A stretch of DNA of 64,000 nt from Sequoia sempervirens (taxonomy: Eukaryota > Streptophyta > Pinopsida > Cupressales > Cupressaceae), in the NCBI GenBank assembly GCA_007258455.2, contig VDFB02047230.1:157116635-157180634 (forward strand). The letters run 5' to 3'. A program made the translations under genes and the position numbers. The notes beneath the pieces are model-generated. The model was not told the DNA's origin and did no database searches. It saw only the letters and a list, made by a program, of their open reading frames with translations. Position 1 is the first letter of the stretch; each line of letters opens with the position of its first letter. Shown piece by piece: positions 11,860 through 23,289 of the stretch.

Positions 11860-12480
11860 ATTGTTTGATGTGATTGATTAGGTTGACCAAATTTAATTAA
11901 TAAATTGACAAGGATTGATTGATAAGTTGACAAAGGTTGAAAAATTGATTTGATTGACCATGCCTATCGTAAAGAACGACACATCCTGGTTAAGGAAAGA
12001 TTGATTGACCAAGATGACAAGATTGATCGATTTGATAAAGATTGACTGATAAAGTTGACAAAGTTGATTGATTGCGCCTGACTTCAGGAAAGACATATCC
12101 TGATTGAGGTAAGATTGATTGACAAAGTTGACAAGATTGATGGTGAAAAAGATTAATTGTTTGTTTGGAAAGATTGATGAATATGACCAAGCGATGTGTT
12201 GATACCCAACTTTAGGAAGGGCATATCCTATTGAAGGCAAAGGACACATCTGATAAAGTTGACCAAGTGATAATTGTTAACAAGGCAGCTATCTACAAGA
12301 AAGACATATCCTGCTTAAGGTGAATGGCCAAATTGACAAAGTCTAATCTCAGGAAGGACACATCCTAATAAAATACAAGAGACAAGACCAAATGAGACAA
12401 ATGAAATAATGCCCCATTCTGCTAAGATTGGTGATCTGATTGATTGACTAGCAATAAGATGATTGACTATTTGAAGGATT
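11860..12480 (-). repeat. Degenerate repeats with ttgattgac and agga...tcct blocks
   Basis: The block aggaaagacatatcctgatt and its variants recur near 11976, 12086, 12217, 12297 and 12351. They are separated by runs of ttgattgac and gttgacaa. Spacing is irregular, about 55 to 130 bp. Each block is a loose inverted repeat (agga...tcct). ORFs in it are composition artefacts. Confidence 0.7.
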
Positions 12481-12597
12481 TTGTTGATTATGATTATTTG
12501 TTGATTCGTGATTTGGTGTTTGAAGTTTAGATGATGATTTTGTGTTTGATTTGACAGTGCACAATTTATTTTGAATGACTTGATGAACCCTACAAGA

Positions 12598-12818
12598 CTG
12601 ACCTAAGGGGCCTCAGGGGCTCATCAACAGATGGCCTTGCCTATGTAGTAATATGAAGAGACCTCGTAGTTTGACACGACTTACCTTTTCCTTATTCGAC
12701 CAAAGACTGAGTCATTATTTTATTTGGACAACCTAAAAGGACTGACCTAATGTCTCAGGGGCCCATTTGAGATGAGCCTTGCCTATGTAGCAAATATGTA
12801 GAGACAATGTAGTTCGAC
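12598..12818 (-). repeat. Two diverged copies of a ~78-bp unit
   Basis: Copies at about 12598-12675 and 12741-12818 share ctgacctaa, tcaggggc and gccttgcctatgtag, ending in gtagtttgac or gtagttcgac. They start about 143 bp apart. Non-coding part of the outer Tat 3' region. Confidence 0.75.
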
Positions 12819-12859
12819 CCTACTTAAACAAACTGACTCAGAATCAGACTCAGACTTTG

Positions 12860-13020
12860 TTTTTGGAGTTTTTGAAGTTTTCTACTATTTTTTGGATTTT
12901 TGAAGGTTTTCTATTTTTTTGGATTTTGATGGTTTTCTGACTTTTTTTTGGATTTTGATGTTTTATGATTTTTTTGGATTTTGATGGTTTTGTGATTTTT
13001 TTTGGATTTTGATGTTTAAA
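12860..13020 (-). repeat. T-rich tandem repeats downstream of outer Tat pol
   Basis: The unit tttggattttgatggtttt recurs about five times with variable T-runs. On the coding strand this is an A-rich repeat shortly after pol, comparable in place and composition to the 31-bp array after inner Tat pol. Confidence 0.75.
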
Positions 13021-13511
13021 AGGTTGATATCATGTGTTATTTTCCCATGACGATGTGAGTCAAGGATTTCCCCTAGTTAGGTATAGGATCAATTTATTGT
13101 GCGCAAGGGGAAGTAGTAGGCGAATGCGAGGGATGATCACGACGACAAGGATGTTAAATGTCGGTGGTTCTCAATCCATTAGAAGGATGACGAGGATTTA
13201 TTATGAATGAGTGTCATGTGTGAATGGATGGGTGGAAAGGATGAAAGACCAGATGGAGTGATAGTAGATGGAGGAGCATAGACTAACTACACATGGCACC
13301 TGTTTGCCAAGTTTTCACCATGGTACTTATCCAAAGCGCAACAAAAGTAGTTTTCACTTTTGGACGAATTATTTATCTTTACTATTTTTTGTGATTTTTC
13401 CATTTTTTTATTTTTTTATTGTCACCAAGATGCCTGTTTGCCAAGTTTTCATCAAAGTGACCATTTTTTAATTTTTTCTGTATTTTTACTTTTAAAGGGA
13501 TACTCTGAGAA
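13021..13511 (-). other. Non-coding spacer after outer Tat pol
   Basis: It contains two copies of the phrase ctgtttgccaagttttca (near 13298 and 13433) and T-runs. No gene recognised. Confidence 0.5.
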
Positions 13512-14906
13512 TCAAGTGTAGTACTTGTAAAGGTGCATGTTGTTGATAGGTTCAAACAAGGGTTCTCCTTTAGGAGTATAAAGTTGGTAAGCACCTTATC
13601 CATATGATATCCTAATGACGTAAGGGCCCAGCCAATTAGGTTCAAACTTTTCAGGCTTTTCTTGTTTTGCTTGATTCTTCATATTTTCTTTCAAGACTAA
13701 GTCACCAATATCAAATTTTATGGCTTGGAATTTCTTGTTATAGCTATGTCAAAGGTGATTATGATAGGCTTGCAAGCATGTCAAATCATTATGTCTCTTT
13801 TCATCTAGTAACTCTAGCTCATGTAGACGGGATACACGATATTTTTCTTGATCAATCAAGCCTTGAATAGAGACTCACAAAGAGGGCTACTCGACCTCTA
13901 TAGGAAATATTGCTTTAGACCCAAAGACAAGGGAGTATGGGGTAGCTCCTATAGGAGTATGGATACTAGTACGGTAAGCCCATAAAGCAGGGTTAAGTTG
14001 TAGGTGTCACTCACGACCAACGTCATTGATAGTCTTCTTTAAGATTTTTAGGATGGTCTTATTAGATGCCTCAGCTTGGCCATTTCCTTGGGGGTAATAC
14101 AAAATAGAAAAGTGGTGTTGTATATGGAATTTATCACAAAGCTAGTGGACATCTTGATTTTTGAAAGGGAGACCATTATCGGTGACAATGGACTATGGGA
14201 TACCATAGTGATAAATGATGTAATTTAGGATGAATTGGGCTATCTTCTTTCCAGTAATATAAGTCATGGGGATGACCTCAATCCATTTTGTGAAATATTT
14301 AGTCACGACAAGGATAAACTTATTTCTAATAGAAGACGTGGGATAGATCTTTCCTATGAGGTCGAGTTCCCATTAAGAAAATGGACAAGGAGAAATAAGT
14401 GGTTGAAGTTCTTGAGCTAGTGCATGTATAAGATCTCCATGAATCTGACATTAGTTACATTTCTTGAAAAAGTGATAAGCATCACATTCCATTATAGGAA
14501 AATAATATCCCATTCTCATGAGCTTTTTAGCTAAGGTTGGACCAGAAGAGTGAGCTTCGCATATACCCTGGTGTACCTCTTGTAAGACTATTTGTGCTTC
14601 ATTTGAGTCGAGAAATCAGAGGAGGGTACTATCTAAACTATGGTGGTAAATGGTGTCTCTAATGATGGAATATTTGGATGCTTGTTGGATAAAGTTCTTT
14701 CGTTGGTTAGGGGACAAGTCAAGAGGGATAATTTGGTCATGCAAATAGGCATAAATGTCTTTATACCAAGGAGATTCAAGACCAACAAGTTCACACACAA
14801 ATTTGGTTTTGGGGACATCAAATGCAGGGATCAATAGTTGTTCCACCAAGAACTCATATTGCAAGGCATTTTTGGGAATGTCCAAGAGAGATCCAATTGT
14901 AGCCAT
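13512..14906 (-). pseudogene. Outer Tat integrase, broken
   Basis: On - the linker (LLIPAFDVPKTKFVCEL, LHDQIIPLDLSPNQRKNFI) precedes the HHCC zinc finger, read as EVHQGICEAHSSGPTLAKKL and CN-CQIHG. The core shows WELDLIGKIYPTSS, SIVTDNGLPFKNQD and YYPQGNGQAEASNKT, supplying D, D and E. The C-terminal part ends FEPNWLGPY and INNMHLYKYYT, stop at 13512. Stops include W to stop in the PF-W segment. It follows the second RNase H directly. Confidence 0.88.
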
Positions 14907-15420
14907 TGTGTCAGCTACTTTGTTCTAGATTCTCATAATTTTCTCAAAAGAAATATTATCAAAGTATAGTCTGAAGTTGTCTACCATGTGCTTGTAGGGC
15001 ATCAATTTCTCATCTTTAGTGTCATAGTCATCATTAACTTGCTTTATCACTAATTGGGAGTCACCATAGAATTGAAGTTCCTTGATTTTCCAATTTATTT
15101 CCATTCAAAGTCCTATCAATAGTGCTTCATATTCAACCATATTTTCTGTGCATGGGAATGCTATTTGAAATGACTTAGGAATGGAATCTCCTTGAGGTGT
15201 GATGGATAAGATACCTGCTCCTGATCCATGACTTGTATAAGGTCCATCAAAGTATAGCTTCCATGTTTTTGGGGTGTCTATGAAAAATATCGATTCGTTT
15301 GGGAAGTCAGATATCAAAGGATGGTCTTCTTTCATTGGTGCATTTGCAAGTTGGCCAGCTATTACTTATCCCTTTATTGCTTTGTGGTCAACATACTCAA
15401 TGTCATATTCACTTAGAAAC
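14907..15420 (-). pseudogene. Outer Tat second (archaeal-type) RNase H
   Basis: On - the frame reads WKLYFDGPYTSHGSGAGILS, then CTENMVEYEALLIGL, YGDSQLVIKQVNDDY and NKVADTMATIGSL, covering the DG, E, D and final D blocks of RNase HI. It lies after the RT-linked RNase H. Having both defines the Tat (Ogre/Retand/Grande) group of gypsy elements. A stop lies near 15105. Confidence 0.88.
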
Positions 15421-16652
15421 ATAACCGATTTAGAAATCCTTCATGTTAGTGTTGCTTTGCTGAGAAGCTATTTCAAAGGATCAATCTTAGAAATCAATTT
15501 TGTCTTGTGATTCAACATGTAATGTCTTAGTTTATGTGATGCAAAGACCACCGCTAGACATGCTCATTCAATAGGACTATATTTTAACTCATATCCAACT
15601 AAAGTGCGACTTCAATACAGTATACTGCTCTTTCCTTTCCATAATTGTCATTTTGTGCTAAGAGTGCCCCTAGTACTGATGTAGTAGCCATCACATAGAG
15701 TATCAAGTGCCTTCCATCAATTGGTGGCATAAGGATTGGTGGAGTCAATAGATAGTTCTTGATATGATCAAATGCCTCTTGACACTTTTCTGTCTAGTTG
15801 AAGGGAATTCCTTTCCTTAACAGATGTTGGAATGGGTGGATATTGTTTGCTAATTGAGCAATAAACCTACAGATGGATTGTAGTCATCCTTGTAATGTTC
15901 TTAATTGACTGATGTTGGTTGTCAGTGGCATTTCCAAGATGACTTTAACTTTGCCAGGATCAACCTCTATCCCTCTATGTGAGACAATATATCCAAGAAG
16001 CTTGCCTTGGACCCCGAAGACACATTTCTTTGGGTTTAGCCTAAGTTGACACTTTTTTAGTTGTGTGAAAATCTTGTTCAATATTGCTAAGTGTCCACTT
16101 CATTTTAGAGATTTAGAGAGAAGGTCATTGACATAGTCTTCCATAAGGATGTGCATGTAGTCATGAAAAATTGTAGTCATGGCTCGTTGATAGGTGACTC
16201 TAGCATTTTTCAATCCAAATAGCACAACATTCCAACAAACATTCCCCAAGCGCATGTGAAATTTTTCTTTGGTTGATCTTCATTAGCAATTATTATCTAA
16301 TTGTAAATCGAGAATTCATCCATCAGTGATAACATTCATACCCAGCTGTGAGGTCTACTATAATGTCAATGTTTGGTAGAGGAAAATCATCTTTGGGACA
16401 AGCTTTGTTGAGGTCTTTAAAATCTATGCAAATTCTGATTTGACCATTCAGCTTAGTGATAGGAACAAGATTTGATATCCACTCTTTGTAATCAATGGTG
16501 TGAATAAATCCAATATCCAGTAGTTTCTTGAGTTCCACCTTGACAAGAAGTGCAATCTGGGGGTACATTTTCCTTAGCTTATGTTTGTATGGTTTTGCAT
16601 TAGGTAGCAGTGGTAGATGATTTAGAACAAATTCAGGATCCAATCTAGGCAT
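15421..16652 (-). pseudogene. Outer Tat reverse transcriptase and RT-linked RNase H, broken
   Basis: RT begins MPRLDPEFVLNHLPLLPN (16652) and reads EWISNLVPITKLNGQIRIC, DLNKACPKDDFPLPNID. A frameshift follows at about 16325, then FTRMEDYV-like residues, and QLRLNPKKCVFGVQGKLLGY near 16040-15980. The RT-linked RNase H reads YYISTRG- and EYSPIE-ACLAVVFASHKLRHYML across frames near 15600-15530. Several stops fit Gln or Trp loss. Confidence 0.85.
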
Positions 16653-17760
16653 ATCAAGATATGACCATGTGAAATTGACTTATCTTTCTGAAAAGAATGT
16701 CATAAAATCAAGCTTTTCCTTAGTGGTCAAGGATGCTGCTAAGTGTATTATTTTGGAGTTATCTGATGTTCCAATGTCAACTTCCTCTGTTTCTTCTATA
16801 AGCAATGATGATATCTCTCGGTCTATTGGGAGATGGTCTAGTCCTCCATCCTTAGGTGCTTCAAAGAGGTTTTCACCCTCAGATACATCCTTTATGCTTA
16901 CTTTTTCATGGTCAACAGGTGCCTTTCAATTTTCACCTAAAGCCTTATTATTTTCATTTTTACTTTTTTCAATTTTACAACTAGAGGACAAGACGGCCTC
17001 ACCAAAGTATGCTGCATAATTGAGTTCTATGGAAAATCCAACCTTATGATCCCCATTGGTATTCCTTCACAAAGTCTCATAAACTCAACAATTGCTTCAT
17101 CATTTTCAAAGTGTCCAAACTTGGTGGTTCTTGTTGATCCCAATCTATAAGTTGAGGGTAGACAAGGGGTAAGCCATCATCGGTATTGTTAAGGGTCGTG
17201 GTGTAGGTGGATAGGGTAAAGACGAAAGTAGAGTCATCGGGTTCCAAAGAGGCAGGATCAACAGATTGCCAAAAATAGTGTTTGATCCACTCTTCTTTTG
17301 TCAAAGTCACTTTTGAATGGGTACTAGGTGTGTTTCACGAGGAATCTAGGGTAAGCATTTGATCAAATTCCTCAAATAGTTTATCAAGGTCCATGAAAGT
17401 GGTGGAGGATAGGGAATCCCAATCATATTCATTAGAGTCAACATCATAATCCCAAGAGTCCCTACATGTCTCCATCTCATCTAAAGCATCAATAGACTCA
17501 CTCGAAGGTAACCTGATACCCTGGATGGTCACTTTTACTGGTACAAACCCTAACCCTTGATGACTTATTAGCTTAGGAGGCTGTAAAGGTTCCAACATTC
17601 CTTATTTATTTAGACCAAGGCCACTGTGTCCATCATATCCATGTCGTTTCATTATTTGGAACCCTTTTGGATACTATTCAATTAGCAATTTCTTAATTTC
17701 AGTTTCTTCTTCTTATTTGTATAGCCATGTGAGAATGTGGTCATCTAGAGATTCCTTAGC
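16653..17760 (-). pseudogene. Outer Tat protease-RT linker with G-patch remnant
   Basis: Near 17690-17600 on -, GFQIMKRHGYDGHSGLGLNK followed by a stop and then GMLEPLQPP is a decayed G-patch (Gly-rich RNA-binding) motif. The acidic linker follows (SNEYDWDSLSSTTFMDLDKL; LPLVYPQLIDWDQQEP). The inner Tat has the same arrangement in better condition. 17760-18060 is not readable by eye. Confidence 0.7.
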
Positions 17761-18060
17761 AAGCTCCCCCCATCTAGTGAAGGTGGTAGGAATATTATGG
17801 ATGACAAATTTGGGCTGCATAGGATGTAGTTTTCCATATGACTTTGGTGACTTTGGTAATTTTCCAATGAAAAAGAGAATCTTTATATTATATTCTCTAC
17901 ATCCTTTGTCTTGGATCTAGATCTTGGGCATGGAAGGTTAGATGAGTGAAGTGGGATATTTGATGAGAGTTGATGGATCAATGTAGTGAGATGGAGTGGT
18001 TGATGAAGCCTCTCAATTGATAGTCACTTGATGTTCAACAGTTCCTTTTAGGTTTGAACA

Positions 18061-18567
18061 CTATTGAAAAATATCAGGGTCACTTGGAATAGTGATTTTA
18101 GTGCCATTGTGTGGAAACTTAAGGCATTGATGGTAAGTGGAATGGATATCCCTCATGGGATGGATCCATGAGAAGCTAAGGAGGAGATTGTAATGTAAAT
18201 CCAAATCCAAGATGTGAAATATTGTGTCTTGTATTGTTGGGCCAACTCTCATAGGAATTGAAATTATGCCTTCGAAAGAATGTTCAGCATTGTCATAAGC
18301 TTTGATCACAATTTTCTTAGATTGGTCAATACAATTCTCAGATTATCCCACTGCTTCAACTAATTTTAGTGAACAAATTTCAGACCTGCTCCATTGTCTA
18401 CTAGGACTCATATGATCTTGTGTTTATTAACACATAGTTCAAGGTGTAAAGGGTCATTATGATCAAATTTTGGTGTGAAGTCTTGTTTAGAGAAGGTGAC
18501 GTGGTGTGGCATAGCTAAGTATCCAACAATGGCCTGAAATTCATCGACATCTAGGTTCGTGGGGATG
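18061..18567 (-). pseudogene. Outer Tat protease
   Basis: On -, right after the inner Tat insertion site, the frame reads IPTNLDVDEFQAIVGYLAM and then RVLVDNGAGLKFV, where the aspartic protease active site DSG/DGG has become DNG. Then follow IKAYDNAEHSFEGIISIPMR, LLLSFSWIHPMR and STYHQCLKFPH. The upstream half of the same frame lies at 36028 and above. Confidence 0.82.
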
Positions 18568-18572
18568 GAAGC
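18568..18572. repeat. Target-site duplication of the inner Tat, left copy
   Basis: gaagc here against taagc at 36023-36027. Four of five bases match, with the core aagc intact. Confidence 0.8.
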
Positions 18573-19794
18573 TGTATACACATAAAAATGGTCATGTCTA
18601 TAATCCTGGCAATTAATTAAATATTTATTATTTAATTAATTTATCTAAAAGTCCTCTACATATGATTAAATTTAATTAATTTAATTTTATTGTTCATTCA
18701 TCTTATTCTTCCTTCGTAATTAAATAAATCTATTTTATTTGATTATTTTCATATGTCCACTTAATTAATTAAATAAATACATAGTTATTTAAATTAATTA
18801 TCATTGTTTGAATTTAAATTAAATCTTTTTGATTTAATTAAGTTTAAATATCTCTTTTTCTTCTATTTTAAATGCTTCTTCTAATTAATTAAATATTTTA
18901 TTTAATTAATTTCATAAAAGTGATTTAATTAAATAAACCTTATTTAATTAAATATCTTATGCTTTCTTTCTAAATCACAACTAGATATTTTATTATCTTC
19001 TATTTTCTTCTCATATCATAATTAAATATTTTATTTAATTATGAGATCTTTTGCTTTTTTTTTAAAATCCTGATTAAAGCTTTCTTCTTATCACAAACTT
19101 TCTTCTGCTTTAAAAGCTTAATTAAATATTTCATTTAATTAAGAAAAAACTGCATATCATCCACAAATAAATAATTGAATTTTTAATTCATTATTTATCA
19201 GCTTTTAAATCTTTCTTTTATTCTTTTTAAAGAAAGATGATTTCTTATCTTCTTATCTTCTTCTCTTTCATAAAAATAGAAAAATCTTGTTTTCAAGTTT
19301 TCTTCTATTTTCTCTTCAGTTTCATCCTTCTTCAGCCATTCGATCTGCCAGGAATTATCACAACCGTCAATCAAGACAGCCAATCAGAATCATTCAAAAA
19401 ACTCTATAAATACCTATGTGAATCCAAGCATTGGTAATAGGCAATTAATTAGAGTTCATGCATTTAATTCCTTTAGCATTTTAATATCATAGCATCATGT
19501 TTGTTTCAAGCATATTAGTTCAATTTAATCTCATAGCTAAATCTTGCATCATGCATCATATTTAAATCTTGTTTTTTAGGAAGACAGTTTGTTGAGCCTA
19601 GCCTACAATCTGAGAGCAAAAGCTGGAATCGACAAAAACACTGAAGATAGAGGACAATAGGATGACAATCGAAGCAGAATATTGAGTTTGCATTTACTTA
19701 TATTTTATGTTATGTTTTGATACAATGTCTTATTGGTGTGCTTGAATAGTATTTCTTTCAAATTCATTTACGCATATTATTTTTCAATCACACA
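18573..19794 (+). repeat. 5' LTR of the inner Tat element
   Basis: Starts tgtatacaca, ends aatcacaca. Its first half is a run of (t)taattaaat-type sequence. It has about 57 bp (near 19005-19065) missing from the 3' LTR. Confidence 0.95.
19380..19412 (+). promoter_or_regulatory. Core promoter in the inner Tat 5' LTR
   Basis: A CCAAT motif near 19380 is followed by TATAAATA at 19405-19412. The same pair occurs in the 3' LTR, with TATA at 35638-35645. Likely Pol II start of the genomic RNA about 25-30 bp further on. Confidence 0.65.
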
Positions 19795-19798
19795 TTTC

Positions 19799-19816
19799 TG
19801 GCGCCCATCGTGGGGC
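19799..19816 (+). other. Primer-binding site of the inner Tat
   Basis: tggcgcccatcgtggggc, four bases after the LTR end, has the TGGCGCC start of many plant gypsy primer-binding sites. I do not assign the tRNA. Confidence 0.75.
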
Positions 19817-19890
19817 CTATGCCCCCATTTTAGACTTCTTTCTTGCAGGTCTTTTTGCAGGTTTTCTTGCAGGTTTTTTGGCATTCGGCA

Positions 19891-20300
19891 GCGCATCTGG
19901 GAGATCTGAAATTTTTTCATTTTGCAGGTACTTCGGCGCATCTGAAGACTGTTTCGGCGCATCTGGGAATTTCTAAAGAGCATATAAGAAACATAATGGC
20001 GCATATGGGAATTTCTGCAGAGCATATAGGAGTTTAATTACCGCATATAGGACATCATTTAAGTGCATTCAAATCTGTTTCAAAAAAAATTAAAAAAAAA
20101 ATTGCATTTAGTTTAGCACATCCAGTGTCTTTTCTTGCGCATCCGGGCTCTGTTTTCGCGCATCCGAGTTCTGTTTTTGCGCATATAGGTTCTATTTTTG
20201 CGCATATAGGTTTTGTTTTTGTGCATTTGGGTTCTATTGTTGTGCATTTGGGTTTTGTTTCCGCACATCTGGGAAACAGAGTCGCACATCCGGATTGTAA
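19891..20300 (+). repeat. 21-bp GCGCAT array, first cluster
   Basis: A core gcgcat (variants gagcat, gcacat, gtgcat, ccgcat) recurs exactly every 21 bp at 19936, 19957, 19978, 19999, 20020 and 20041. A second phase starts at 20116 and continues at 20137, 20158, 20179, 20200, 20221, 20242, 20263 and 20284. An unphased copy lies at 19891. Between cores lie phrases such as gggttctgtttttt. Because 21 is a multiple of 3, both strands show 7-residue-repeat ORFs, which I regard as artefacts. Confidence 0.95.
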
Positions 20301-20399
20301 CAGAGATTCTGAGTCTGACGCCTTTCGCAGACAGAATTTCTTTACTTTTCTTGCTAGTTTTAAAATGAATCAATCTAGGGTAGCCACCACATCTTTATC

Positions 20400-21340
20400 A
20401 TGTAGTTAAAATGAACCCCATGTCTATTGTGAAGAAAAATCTTCACTTAGATTAAATCTTTTTTGATTTTGGTGCACCTAAAATGAATCTATCTACTCTT
20501 CTTGACTATGTTTGAAAGTGGTAGGTGATTATGCTCTCACCCTGTGCAAACTAGGTGATCAGAAAACTAGACCCACTTTTCCCTGTGTAACCTTGACTTG
20601 ATAATTGAAGTATCCTCTCCCCTTGCGCACTTGTGCGATCCTGGGTGTAAGAGAAACAGTTATTGACTCTAGAAATTGGGCCTGCCTGGGGATTTCATCA
20701 CCTCAACGCGACTCAAACCAGCAACGGAGCTAAGGCCAAGCTACCCCCAACCAGTATATAAATGTAAATCTTAAGGGAAAACCTAAGGTTGCTTGTGTAG
20801 ATGTGTCATACGGACAGAGTTGTACTCCCTTAAACCCTGTTGAGCTTAACCTCTTCAAGCTGGAGTGCCACTTTAATGGTGATTAATCTCTTGCCCCATG
20901 TATGGCCACTCGAACAGGAGTCCCGAACTAAAAACTCTTGTGTAGTAAGCCAAAATCCTTCTATTTGCTAGCGCATCATCGGTCTGTGTGAAGGCATCCA
21001 CACTTACACAGTTTGTAGTAGAGGTGATCAGCTCGCCATGGGAGTTTCATGGGGGTTGGAAGCTTGGTTGGCCTGAGAAGAGAGTGCACTGTAAGGGGGA
21101 GCCCGTGCAGCCAAGCTTCTGAATTCACATGCTACAGATATGCGGTTACGTGGAATCTAGCGGATATTGTCCTAGCCTAACCTAGGTTGTGCTTGTCTTA
21201 TTCTGTGCTTGGTTACGATCAACTTAAATCAGACTGTTTGTTGTGTTTTCAAGAACATTAATTCAGATAAAGGATCATCCAAAACAAACATGAAAAACTT
21301 CAGCTAAAAATTTTCAAAACTGGTCAAAAACTGTCTTTGG
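20400..21340 (+). other. Inner Tat leader between the two arrays; contains a block conserved with the outer Tat
   Basis: Non-coding. 20945-21205 resembles the minus strand of about 40460-40160 in the outer Tat leader: shared phrases include ccaaaatcctt-tatttg, ggaatctag-g-a-attgtcc and gttgtgcttgt. No gene recognised. Confidence 0.6.
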
Positions 21341-21352
21341 AAAATTGTTTTA

Positions 21353-21590
21353 GCGCATCTAGGCAAAACTGTAGCACATATACAAACTGTTCTGGCGCAT
21401 CCACTTCCTAGCTCGGAGCATCTGAGTCATTTTCCAACGCATTTAGAGACTGTTTTAGCGCATACACTTCCTACTTTAGCACATTTAAGATATGTTTTTG
21501 TGCATTCAAGTTATTTTGCAGCGCATTTGACTCTTTCTCCAGCGCATATACCTCTTTCTGCAGCGCATTTAGGGAACATAATAGCACTTT
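21353..21590 (+). repeat. 21-bp GCGCAT array, second cluster
   Basis: Twelve cores in perfect 21-bp register: 21353, 21374, 21395, 21416, 21437, 21458, 21479, 21500, 21521, 21542, 21563, 21584. It ends about 55 bp before the gag ATG. Confidence 0.95.
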
Positions 21591-21642
21591 TAGGTTGATG
21601 TCAAAATTTTACATAGGCCCGAATTTTTGACATTTCTCTCCC

Positions 21643-23289
21643 ATGTTGAGGAAGTGGAAATCAACCAAGTTTGTCAAGAAATCAGTCTTCAATAGGATCA
21701 AGAAGCCCAAAATGAACTTAAGTTACAAGAAGACTTTAGACCGCAGAGAATTCTTGTATAAGAGTCGACACATCTTGCTCTATTATCGCACATTTCTCCA
21801 TAGATACCAAGATTACATTAGAGGATTCACTGACGATTACGCTATAGAACCTTTGGCTACTCAAGCTTATTATCAAAGATTAGCGTTATCTCAACATCAC
21901 AATCTTAATCAACCTCTTGAGTTTGAGAATATACCACAACCTTCGATTGAATATTCAACGCATCCTAGTCAAGTCCTTCAGTGACCTGTGATCATATCAT
22001 AGGATTCCTTCCATATGCCTATTTTTACAAGATCTCAACACAACAAACTAGGAGAAAAATCTCAATAAGAAACTCCTACCCATAACATTCAAGAAGAAAG
22101 TGAACGTAATAGTCCTCATTTTAGTGTGAATCGCAATCCTCTTTTCAGTGACGACAATATGGCTGATAGAGAGGTAAATCCATCTCATAAGAACAAAGAC
22201 ATGAACAAAACTCTCGTAGATAGTGATGATGAGAAAGAGGAAGAACTTCACCTTAGAGAGGCTGAACAAGACCCCAAGTTTCTTAAAGCCATAGAAAAGA
22301 TCCTACAACGTGACAAAGAAAAGTATTTTCTCTTCCTAGCCGATCAAGGACCTAAACTGCCTAAGGATTTTGATACTGAGAAATTAAAGAGCAAAGAAGA
22401 AGAAACATCCCCATCTGATCTTACTGCTCTTACGCAACAATTTAAGGCACTCCAAGGACAAATCAAAGAGTTACAAGGGGGGACCACAACAAATAAATTC
22501 ACTCTTGATGACATATGTCCTTATCCTTTTGATAGAAGTCTCAACATGATTCCATTTCCTAAACATTGTGAAATTCCCAAATTTGATCGTTATAATGGGA
22601 AATCGGATCCAATTGATCACGTGAGAGACTTTCGAAACATGACTTTAGAGTTTTCACATGAAGACACTTATTTATTACGATTGTTCCCTAGGAGCCTTGG
22701 AGTTAACTCTATGGAATGGTTATCTAAGATTACACTTCTTGTTCAAACATTTGAGGAATTGATCAATTTGTTCATAACACAATACGCCTACAACATCCAA
22801 CACCTAATCACCATGATTGATCTTTGCAAAGTTGCACAAAAACCTGGTGAACATTTCACTACCTTTCTTCAAAGATGGAGAAGAATGTTCGCTAGGTATC
22901 CACGTCATGTTCCTGAAAAGGAAAAAATGGTTACATTCATCAATAGCCTGAATTCGGAAATGAGCTATCGTTTAAATCTACATTGTCCACCTTCCTTTGA
23001 AAAATTGATTGAGGATGCCATCACCATTGAAGGTGCTTTGGTCAAACGAGGGACAATAAAACTTGACAGGGACAACCCTAGCTCATCTAACCATTATAAC
23101 AACCAAGACAAGTCTAAATTTTGGACTCGCAACAAAAATATTGTAAACGATGGTGTTGTAGATGCAAACCATGTCTCAACTAAGCCATTTGTTCTGAGTA
23201 CTCCAAATACTCCTCGCAACAATAATTACAACAATGTCAATTCTATCACAAATCAAGGAAACAATCCTCCCCCCCAAGGAACAACATGA
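21643..23289 (+). pseudogene. Inner Tat gag
   Basis: One frame from the ATG at 21643 to the TGA at 23287-23289, about 548 codons, with three stops clustered at 21982-22070 (TGA, TAG, TAA). The N-terminal part is basic (MLRKWKSTKFVKKSVFNRIKK). The capsid domain shows CEIPKFDRYNGKSDPIDHVR, SLGVNSMEWLSKITLLVQTF, LITMIDLCKVAQKPGEHFTT and FLQRWRRM, the retrotransposon gag signature. An Asn-rich tail precedes the stop. It overlaps the next frame by ATGA. Confidence 0.88.

Noticed and set aside
19891..20300. Possible CRISPR-like array
   Set aside because: Repeat unit of 21 bp without unique spacers, in plant retroelement DNA.
20113..20409. ORFs with seven-residue repeats on both strands
   Set aside because: They result from the 21-bp array, whose unit is a multiple of three; neither strand has other coding features.
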